From assembly GCA_902783815.1 (NCBI GenBank), contig CACZSM010000283.1, positions 1-5,856 on the forward strand: a DNA stretch of 5,856 nucleotides, written 5' to 3'. Position 1 is the stretch's first letter. Every line of letters begins with the position of its first letter. Shown piece by piece: positions 1-5,856 of this stretch. The stretch is from an uncultured Ruminococcus sp. (GTDB lineage: Bacteria > Bacillota > Clostridia > Oscillospirales > Acutalibacteraceae). The position numbers were made by a program, and so were the translations under genes. A model generated the notes under the pieces. It saw only the letters and a program-made list of their open reading frames with translations. It made no database searches and was not told where the DNA came from.

Positions 1-351
1 GAAAAACAGAACAGGGTATATATATCATCAAAACCGACCAAGGACAGCCGCACGATAAAAACAAAATACAGGGTTCTTGCGGAAAAGGACGGATTCAGTC
101 TGCTGGAGGTAGATCTGCTGACTGGCAGGACTCATCAGATAAGGGCACACCTTGCATATATAGGTCATCCATTGCTTGGTGACGGCAAATACGGTAAAAA
201 TGAAATAAACAGAAAAATGGGGTATAAATGGCAGGCGTTGTATTCATATAAGCTGACTTTTGATTTTACTACCCCGGCAGGCGCGCTTGAATATCTTAAC
301 GGAAGAAGCTTCAGCGCTCCGGAGGTTTGGTTTACGGAATTCTTCAAATGA
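1..351 (+). CDS. RluA-family RNA pseudouridine synthase, C-terminal part (5' end outside window)
   Basis: Frame 1 is open from the first base and ends at TGA 349-351, giving 116 residues of a truncated protein. The family converts specific uridines in rRNA or tRNA to pseudouridine in the cytoplasm. The diagnostic stretch is LLTGRTHQIRAHLAYIGHPL followed by LGDGKYG (about window residues 40-66). This is the conserved C-terminal RluA-family core that follows the catalytic domain's central sheet. The end (YKWQALYSYKLTFDF, then APEVWFTEFF) matches the usual C-terminus of clostridial S4-domain RluA-like enzymes. The catalytic HRLD aspartate motif and any N-terminal S4 domain would lie upstream and cannot be checked, so RluB/C/D-type specificity and a gene symbol cannot be assigned. 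radC follows after 18 bases with no terminator between them, so cotranscription is likely. Family assignment is firm; the exact target is unknown. Confidence 0.93.
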   Translation, partial: EKQNRVYISSKPTKDSRTIKTKYRVLAEKDGFSLLEVDLLTGRTHQIRAHLAYIGHPLLGDGKYGKNEINRKMGYKWQALYSYKLTFDFTTPAGALEYLNGRSFSAPEVWFTEFFK

Positions 352-352
352 T

Positions 353-361
353 AAGGAGAGG
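353..361 (+). promoter_or_regulatory. Ribosome binding site of radC
   Basis: AAGGAGAGG begins two bases after the stop codon of the upstream gene. It lies 8 bases before ATG 370 (11 from the AAGGAG core). It fixes the radC start and suggests translation from a shared transcript with the pseudouridine synthase. Confidence 0.85.
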
Positions 362-369
362 AAAGTAAA

Positions 370-1089
370 ATGAGTACAGGCAAAAGCAAGTCATCAGGTG
401 ATGAGAAAAATATTCATGCTGGTCATCGTGAAAGAGTAAGAGAGAAATTTCGTCAAAGTGAATTCAAGGGTTTCAATGATCATGAGGTTCTGGAGTTGCT
501 TCTTTTTTATGCGATACAGCGAAAGGATACGAATGAGCTTGCGCATAAGCTGATAAATGCTTGTGGATCGTTGTCTGCGGTACTGGAAGCGCCTATAGAG
601 TTTCTTGTTGAGAACGGACTGACTGAACAGGCGGCATTATATATTAAAGTTATTTTCTGTACTACAAAAAGATATCTGGAGGATAAATTCAGTACAGAAA
701 CACATCTTTTCAATAAAGATCTTCTGAGGAAGAAGCTGGTTACATCTTTTCTGGGACTTGATACTGAAAAGGTGATCCTTGTATTGTTTGATACAAGAGG
801 CAGAGAACTGTTTTATGGAGTCATATCGGAAGGAGTATTCTATTCCGCAGGACTGAACATAAGAAAGGTAGCGGAATTTGCACTCAAATATCATGCTGCA
901 TCAGCGATAATAGCACATAATCATCCAAGCGGTATTGCTTATCCTTCTGATAAGGATATCGAGGTGACAGTGACACTAAGGGATACCCTTATGAAAGTAG
1001 GAGTTACGCTTATAGACCACTATATCGTTGCTTCTACTGTTATTAACAGCTTTACATCTGATCCATCGCTGATGGAAGTTTTTTTGTAA
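370..1089 (+). CDS. radC: RadC family protein (JAMM/MPN metal-dependent hydrolase fold)
   Basis: This is a complete 239-residue protein, normal length for RadC (UPF0758). Residues about 18-105 form the N-terminal helix-hairpin-helix-like region (GHRERVREKF, DHEVLELLLFYAIQRKDTN, GSLSAVLEA). Residues about 115-237 are the JAMM/MPN domain. The metal site reads H183-N-H185-P-S-G, then S193-D-K-D196, so the H-x-H-P-x7-S-x2-D pattern is intact. It ends in the usual family segment GVTLIDHYIVA (about 216-226). The family was historically called a DNA repair protein, but that role has been disputed, and its true substrate is unsettled. The hairpin is unusual: where relatives have a GIG-type turn, this protein reads G83-L84-T85 (ENGLTEQAA), so DNA binding by a canonical hairpin is doubtful. 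ATG 370 is preceded by a strong ribosome binding site. The gene probably forms an operon with the pseudouridine synthase 18 bases upstream. No hairpin terminator follows its stop. Confidence 0.95.
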   Translation: MSTGKSKSSGDEKNIHAGHRERVREKFRQSEFKGFNDHEVLELLLFYAIQRKDTNELAHKLINACGSLSAVLEAPIEFLVENGLTEQAALYIKVIFCTTKRYLEDKFSTETHLFNKDLLRKKLVTSFLGLDTEKVILVLFDTRGRELFYGVISEGVFYSAGLNIRKVAEFALKYHAASAIIAHNHPSGIAYPSDKDIEVTVTLRDTLMKVGVTLIDHYIVASTVINSFTSDPSLMEVFL

Positions 1090-1115
1090 AAGGTGTCGCA
1101 ATTTTATGAAAAATA

Positions 1116-1124
1116 TGTTATAAT
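1116..1124 (+). promoter_or_regulatory. Extended -10 promoter for the large helicase gene
   Basis: TGTTATAAT is a perfect extended -10 (TGn plus consensus TATAAT at 1119-1124), 27 bases after the radC stop. The best -35 candidate at 17-base spacing (TCGCAA, 1096-1101) matches only 3 of 6 positions, which fits an extended -10 promoter that depends little on a -35. Transcription would start near 1131, giving a leader of about 35 bases before TTG 1166. A T8 run (1143-1150) lies in that leader. The promoter suggests the helicase gene is transcribed on its own, although readthrough from radC is not excluded. Confidence 0.65.
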
Positions 1125-1151
1125 ATATGAGATTGATCTGAATTTTTTTTG

Positions 1152-1160
1152 AAAGAGGTG
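1152..1160 (+). promoter_or_regulatory. Ribosome binding site deciding a TTG start
   Basis: AAAGAGGTG contains the strong anti-16S match AGAGGTG and ends 5 bases before TTG 1166. The frame is closed upstream by TGA 1139-1141, so TTG 1166 is the first plausible start. The first in-frame ATG is at 1196, preceded only by the weaker TAGGA (1186-1190). The TTG is therefore preferred. Confidence 0.75.
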
Positions 1161-1165
1161 TTATT

Positions 1166-4100
1166 TTGGATACATCAGCAGCTGATAGGAATGGAATGGC
1201 TGAAAGTGCTGAAAAGTCATTCGATATTTCCGTAATGATGACACATACTGTAAATTTTGCTTTGCAGCAGAATGGCAGACCTGTTATAAATTATATTGAT
1301 ATCAGGAATAATTCTACAGCTTCTGCCGAAGCATTGGAAATGAGGATAAAAGCATCTCCGGAGCTTTGTATGCCTTTTAAGCAGGGAGTTGAAAGCATAC
1401 CGGCAGGATCGTCTTTCAGAGTTGAGCATCCCGATATTATTCTGAACGGTGATTATCTTTCGTCCCTTACAGAGCGGATAAATGGTGTTCTGACGATCGA
1501 ATTGTGGTCCGGAGAGGATATGCTGTATTCGCACCAGGAGGAAGTAAGCGTACTTGCATTTGACGAGTGGCATGGTATGAATGTTTATCCAGAGCTTCTT
1601 GCGACATTTGTTACGCCTAATCATCCTCTGATAGCAATGCTTTCAGCGAGGGCAGCGGATCTTCTGGAGGAATGGACGGGTGATCCGTCACTTGACGGAT
1701 ACATAAGTCAGGATCCCAACCGTATTCTTAAGCAGATAGCGGCGGTATATGGCGCTATACAGGAAAAAAATATTGTATATTCAGTTCCTCCTGCAAGTTT
1801 TGAAGCATCCGGACAGAGAGTCAGGATGGTTGAAAGAGTTATACAGCAGAAAATGGGAACCTGTCTGGATCTGACACTGCTTTACGCATCTGTTCTGGAA
1901 TCAATAGGACTGAATCCCATGATACTGCTGAAATCCGATCATGCCTTTCTTGGAGTATGGCTGGACGACCTCACATTTCCTGAGACTGTAAGCGATGACC
2001 CGTCGCTAATTTCAAAAAGGCTTGCTCAGGGAGTGGCTGAAGTCTGCGTTGTAGAAACGACTCTTCTTCGTTCAGGAGCCAATACTGACTTTGATAAAGC
2101 CTGTGAACAGGCTGAAAAAGATCTGAAAGATGTAGTAATGATAATAGATGTAAAGCGAGCAAGAAATTCCGGTATTCGTCCAATGCCAAACAGGGTATTT
2201 ACTGAGGATGGCTGGAAGCTGGAGAGAGCTGATGTTCCGGAGGAGCAGCTTACATCTGCACCGCAGAGAGTTCTGAGTAATATTAATCTGGAAACAAAGG
2301 AAGAAACTCCGGCATCCAAAAAATTGCAGTGGGAAAGGAAGCTCCTTGACCTCGGACTAAGAAATTCACTTATAAACCTGAGACATTCAAGAACATTGGT
2401 ACCGCTTATGGCAGGTTCTCTTGATGATCTTGAGGATGCGCTTGCGGACGGAAAGGATTTTTCTATACTTCCAAGACCGGCAGACTGGAAAATGAAGGAA
2501 GAACCTGATTTTTCAAATCTGCATGAGCTTAAGGAGCTTGAGCCTGTACTGAAATCTGAGTTCAAGAATCACCGTCTGCGCTCTGCAATGACAGAAGCAG
2601 AGCTTACAAGAACAGTAAAGGAAGTTTACAGATCGTCAAAGCAGTCAATTGAAGAAAATGGCGCAAATTCACTTTATCTTGCATTTGGTCTGCTCAGATG
2701 GTATGAAACGGCTAAAAGTACAAAGGACAGATATGCTCCGGTACTGCTCATACCTGTAGAGATGGTAAGGAAATCCGCTGCGGAGGGCTATGTCATCAGA
2801 CTTCGTGATGATGACCCTCAGATGAATATTACGATACTCGAAAAGCTGAAACAGGATTATGGCATCAATGTGACCGGACTTGATCCGCTGCCGCAGGATG
2901 AACACGGTATAGATACAAGAATGGTATTTACAATACTGAGGAAAGCAATAATGTCACAGAAAAACTGGGATGTACTGGAGTCAGCATATCTTGGCATATT
3001 CTCATTTTCTCAGTTTGTAATGTGGAATGACCTTAAAAACAGGGCTGATGACCTTGCAAAAAATAAGGTAGTAAAAAGTCTTATGGACGGCAAGCTGTCA
3101 TGGCAGGCAGATGAAATGTCGATAGGTGAGAAGGTTGACGAGGATAATGTTTTTCTTCCGCTGCCTGCGGATGCCTCTCAGCTTTATGCGATAGAGGCTG
3201 CGACCCAGGGGGAAAGCTTTGTTCTGCATGGACCTCCGGGAACAGGTAAGTCACAGACTATAACTACGCTTATTGCAAATGCACTTGCACATGAAAAGAC
3301 AGTGTTGTTTGTTGCTGAAAAGATGGCTGCTCTGGAGGTAGTACAGAAAAGACTTGAAAAGATAGGTCTTGGAGCATTTTGTCTTGAACTGCACTCCAAT
3401 AAGTCGAAAAAGCGCAGTGTTCTTGAACAGCTGCGCAGGGCGTCTGAGGTAACAAAGGAAAAAAGCGCAGAGGAGTATGCTGAAAGGGCTGAGCAGATAT
3501 CAAAGCTGAGAAAGGAGTTAGATGCTTATTCTGCGGCACTGCATAAAAAACGCAGCTGTGGAATGGATGCCTATGAGATAATCAACGAGTACGAAAAATA
3601 TAAGGATGCCCCGGATATAAAACCTTTTACGGCTGAACAGGCAGGTAAAATGACATCCATAATGCTTGCTGACAACATTACTCTGATACAAAGGCTGGTA
3701 GCAGCCGGGAAAACTATAGGCGACCCATCAGTACACCCTATGAAGGAGCTTGGATGCTGTGAGTATTCTCAGCAGCTTAAAGTTACCATTCCACAGATGA
3801 TAGAGGAATATAAAAAGGTGATTGCTGATACCGATGAAGCATTTGCAGGATTTACGGAGTCATTTGAGATCCCGGTTGAAGGTTATGCTTCGATGGTAAG
3901 GATGATAAATATATGTACAGAGGCTATAAACTGGTCTGATATACCTGCGCATTGGACAAAGGAAGAAAATCTTGCAAAATTAGTAGATGGAATAAAGGAT
4001 CTATGTCAGCGCCAGCTGAAATTGCGTGATAAGAAAAATGAACTTCTGAAAAGCTGGAAGCCGGATTTCCTTACGCTTAACGGCTCTGAGCTTTTAGAGG

Positions 4101-5856
4101 AATACAGACAGGCAAGTGGAAAGTGGTTCCTGGCGAAGTCGATGGGAGTGAATTCCCTGTTCAAGCGTATCAGTGCGTATTCATTAAAGCCTCTGCAGAA
4201 GGATAATATAGAAGAATACCTGAATATTCTTGTTGAGTATAATAAGGATGAAAAGGATATCGGTCACCTTTATGACAGATACGGCTATACTCTTGGAGTA
4301 TATGATAAAGGAGAAGGCACAGACTGGGGAAGCATATATGAGCTTGCAGAAAAAGCTCTGCTGAGCGCAGAGGCTCTTAAAGACATTTCAGGCAGTGATT
4401 CATTCAGAATGAAATTCTGCGGAAACATAATGTATAGTTCTATTATGGAGAGGCTTATATCAAGCTGGAACAATTACCTTGAAAAGAGAAAAGAGATCTA
4501 CGATGCTCTGGGTATTGACGAGGCTTCAAGACGGTGTACTCCAGATGAGGACAGAGATTATTTTGATGCTTTGCTTGGAAATATGGATGATCTCAGGGAC
4601 TGGGTTATGTGGAATGACAGCTGCCGTCAGGCTCGTGAGCAGGGACTTGGGAATGTAGTGGATTCTCTGAAAGACGGTCTGAAGTACGATAAGGCTGAGG
4701 ATGCTTACCGTAAGGCTATTTCAAAGACTCTTGCAATGCTTGCAATTGATGAAGAACCTGTACTAAACAAATTCTCCGGAAATGTATTCAATGAAAAGAT
4801 ACAGCAGTTCAGAGATCTTGATGCAAAGCTGACAAAGCTGACTCAGGAAGAAATATTCTGCCGACTCGCATCAAGGGTTCCTAATTTTGCAAAGGAAGCT
4901 GCAAACAGTTCGGAACTTGGCATTATACAGAAGGCTATAAGAAGCGGCGGCAGGGGAGTGTCTATAAGACGGCTTTTTGATCAGATACCAAATATGCTGC
5001 CAAGACTTTGCCCGTGTATGCTGATGAGTCCTATATCCGCAGCTCAATATCTTGATCCTGAAAGAGAACCGTTTGATATAGTTGTATTTGATGAAGCATC
5101 ACAGCTGCAGACCTGTAAGGCAGTAGGAGCGCTTGCAAGGGGCAAAAATGCGGTTATCGTAGGTGATCCGAAGCAGATGCCGCCGACATCATTCTTCTCA
5201 AGCAATCAGATAGATGAGGATAATCTTGATATAGAAGATCTGGAAAGCATACTTGATGATTGTCTTGCTCTCAATATGCCTCAGACTCATCTGCTCTGGC
5301 ATTACCGAAGCAGACATGAAAGTCTTATTGCATTCAGCAATCATAGATTCTATGAAAATAAGCTGTTCACATTCCCGTCCGTAAATGACAGGGAAAGAAA
5401 AGTAAGACTTGTTCATGTTGACGGTGTATTTGAAAGAGGCAAGAACAGGTATAATATGGCGGAGGCACAGGCTATAATTGAAGAACTGAAAAGGCGCAGT
5501 CATGATAAGAAGCTCTCAAAGCTGAGTGTCGGAGTGGTTACATTCAACATCAATCAGCAGAATCTTATTGATGACCTGTTAATTGAAGCCTGCAAGACCG
5601 ATCCTGTACTTGAAAAGTGGGCATATGGGGCAAAGGAACCACTGTTCATAAAGAATCTTGAGAATGTACAGGGCGATGAAAGAGATGTGATACTGTTTTC
5701 TGTCAGCTTCGGACCTGATGAAACAGGAAAGGTATCAATGAATTTTGGCCCTCTTAATAGAGACGGCGGATGGAGACGACTGAATGTTGCTGTTTCAAGA
5801 GCAAGATGTGAAATGGTAATTTTCACTATTATGACTCCGGATATGATAGATCTTTC
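1166..5856 (+). CDS. Giant multidomain SF1 helicase: beta-rich N-domain, transglutaminase-like domain, DUF4011, Upf1-like helicase (3' end outside window)
   Basis: The frame is open for 1563 codons from TTG 1166 to the window end, with no stop or frameshift found. Residues about 20-150 are beta-rich, possibly an Ig-like sandwich. Residues about 165-345 look transglutaminase/papain-like: C233 in KMGTCLDLTLLYASVLE, H259 in SDHAFLGVWLDD, with D267 or D268 as the acidic partner, then VVETTLL and IIDVKRARNSGIRP. DUF4011 starts near 384 (W389-ERKLLDLGLRNSLINLRHS) and leads to GIFSFSQFVMWNDL (about 611-624). Helicase motifs are Q-like DASQLYAIEAA (Q672), motif I GPPGTGKS (689-696), II DEASQ (1309-1313), III VGDPKQMPP (1332-1340), IV-like HYRSR (1379-1383), V NVQGDERDVI (1500-1509) and VI NVAVSRAR (1540-1547). 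All ATPase motifs look intact. About 610 residues between motifs I and II are mostly helical and unassigned. By family knowledge this is a cytoplasmic ATP-dependent nucleic-acid translocase; a defence role is inference. The missing C-terminus may carry a nuclease-like domain or DUF3320. Family assignment is firm, substrate unknown. Confidence 0.92.
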   Translation, partial: MDTSAADRNGMAESAEKSFDISVMMTHTVNFALQQNGRPVINYIDIRNNSTASAEALEMRIKASPELCMPFKQGVESIPAGSSFRVEHPDIILNGDYLSSLTERINGVLTIELWSGEDMLYSHQEEVSVLAFDEWHGMNVYPELLATFVTPNHPLIAMLSARAADLLEEWTGDPSLDGYISQDPNRILKQIAAVYGAIQEKNIVYSVPPASFEASGQRVRMVERVIQQKMGTCLDLTLLYASVLESIGLNPMILLKSDHAFLGVWLDDLTFPETVSDDPSLISKRLAQGVAEVCVVETTLLRSGANTDFDKACEQAEKDLKDVVMIIDVKRARNSGIRPMPNRVFTEDGWKLERADVPEEQLTSAPQRVLSNINLETKEETPASKKLQWERKLLDLGLRNSLINLRHSRTLVPLMAGSLDDLEDALADGKDFSILPRPADWKMKEEPDFSNLHELKELEPVLKSEFKNHRLRSAMTEAELTRTVKEVYRSSKQSIEENGANSLYLAFGLLRWYETAKSTKDRYAPVLLIPVEMVRKSAAEGYVIRLRDDDPQMNITILEKLKQDYGINVTGLDPLPQDEHGIDTRMVFTILRKAIMSQKNWDVLESAYLGIFSFSQFVMWNDLKNRADDLAKNKVVKSLMDGKLSWQADEMSIGEKVDEDNVFLPLPADASQLYAIEAATQGESFVLHGPPGTGKSQTITTLIANALAHEKTVLFVAEKMAALEVVQKRLEKIGLGAFCLELHSNKSKKRSVLEQLRRASEVTKEKSAEEYAERAEQISKLRKELDAYSAALHKKRSCGMDAYEIINEYEKYKDAPDIKPFTAEQAGKMTSIMLADNITLIQRLVAAGKTIGDPSVHPMKELGCCEYSQQLKVTIPQMIEEYKKVIADTDEAFAGFTESFEIPVEGYASMVRMINICTEAINWSDIPAHWTKEENLAKLVDGIKDLCQRQLKLRDKKNELLKSWKPDFLTLNGSELLEEYRQASGKWFLAKSMGVNSLFKRISAYSLKPLQKDNIEEYLNILVEYNKDEKDIGHLYDRYGYTLGVYDKGEGTDWGSIYELAEKALLSAEALKDISGSDSFRMKFCGNIMYSSIMERLISSWNNYLEKRKEIYDALGIDEASRRCTPDEDRDYFDALLGNMDDLRDWVMWNDSCRQAREQGLGNVVDSLKDGLKYDKAEDAYRKAISKTLAMLAIDEEPVLNKFSGNVFNEKIQQFRDLDAKLTKLTQEEIFCRLASRVPNFAKEAANSSELGIIQKAIRSGGRGVSIRRLFDQIPNMLPRLCPCMLMSPISAAQYLDPEREPFDIVVFDEASQLQTCKAVGALARGKNAVIVGDPKQMPPTSFFSSNQIDEDNLDIEDLESILDDCLALNMPQTHLLWHYRSRHESLIAFSNHRFYENKLFTFPSVNDRERKVRLVHVDGVFERGKNRYNMAEAQAIIEELKRRSHDKKLSKLSVGVVTFNINQQNLIDDLLIEACKTDPVLEKWAYGAKEPLFIKNLENVQGDERDVILFSVSFGPDETGKVSMNFGPLNRDGGWRRLNVAVSRARCEMVIFTIMTPDMIDL

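Noticed and set aside
165..389. Minus-strand open frame of 74 codons with a hydrophobic start
   Set aside because: It is antisense to the conserved RluA C-terminal core and spans into radC; the hydrophobic look comes from reversed codons.
1125..1150. Possible intrinsic terminator for radC (AGAT-TG-ATCT followed by a T run)
   Set aside because: The inverted repeat has only a 4-bp AT-rich stem and a 2-base loop, too small to form a terminator hairpin, and it lies downstream of a consensus -10 element. The T run alone is not enough.
1196..1198. ATG as the start of the large helicase gene
   Set aside because: The ribosome site before TTG 1166 (AGAGGTG, 5-base spacing) is clearly better than the TAGGA before this ATG. 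The ATG stays possible as a secondary start.
1217..1624. Minus-strand open frame of 135 codons
   Set aside because: It is antisense to the N-terminal beta-rich domain of the large gene, has no motif, and its composition (many Cys, Arg, Tyr) is that of a shadow frame.
2026..2565. Minus-strand open frame of 179 codons opposite the large helicase gene
   Set aside because: It is serine-rich low-information sequence with no recognisable motif, lying entirely antisense to a well-supported coding frame that encodes part of the transglutaminase-like and DUF4011 regions.
5198..5826. Two minus-strand open frames (101 and 90 codons) near the window end
   Set aside because: They overlap helicase motifs IV-VI on the opposite strand and have no recognisable protein features.
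1..5856. CRISPR array, tRNA or insertion sequence
   Set aside because: Reading through the window showed no regularly spaced direct repeats, cloverleaf-like sequences, transposase motifs or terminal inverted repeats; coding sequence fills almost all of it.

Overview
The window looks like part of a chromosome from a low-to-moderate GC Gram-positive bacterium, most likely a Clostridia member (a Ruminococcus- or Lachnospiraceae-like gut organism; genus is a guess). The reasons are strong AAGGAG/AGAGGTG ribosome binding sites, heavy use of ATA, AGA/AGG and GCA codons, a TTG start, and a RadC of the clostridial 'LLLFYAIQRKDTN' type. All three genes lie on the + strand, gene space is almost continuous, and no intergenic stretch exceeds 80 bases. 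I saw no RNA gene, insertion sequence, CRISPR array or long repeat.

Layout: (1) 1-351 is the C-terminal 116 codons of an RluA-family RNA pseudouridine synthase. (2) 370-1089 is a complete RadC-family JAMM/MPN protein, 18 bases downstream and probably cotranscribed with it. (3) After a 76-base gap holding an extended -10 promoter (TGTTATAAT, 1116-1124), a very large gene starts at a TTG codon (1166). It stays open for 1563 codons and runs off the window end. I checked its frame codon by codon and found no stop or frameshift.

The large protein is the point of interest. Its order is an N-terminal beta-rich domain, a transglutaminase/papain-like domain with an apparently intact Cys-His-Asp set, a DUF4011 segment, and a superfamily 1 (Upf1-like, COG1112-type) helicase. 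About 610 residues of unassigned, mostly helical sequence separate helicase motifs I and II. The end of the gene is missing; relatives commonly carry a restriction-endonuclease-like module and/or DUF3320 there. Helicases of this broad class occur in anti-phage systems (for example the COG1112 helicase of Mokosh), so a genome-defence role is a reasonable hypothesis, but the window does not show it. The first two genes look like ordinary housekeeping genes, and the helicase appears to be a separately promoted unit next to them.
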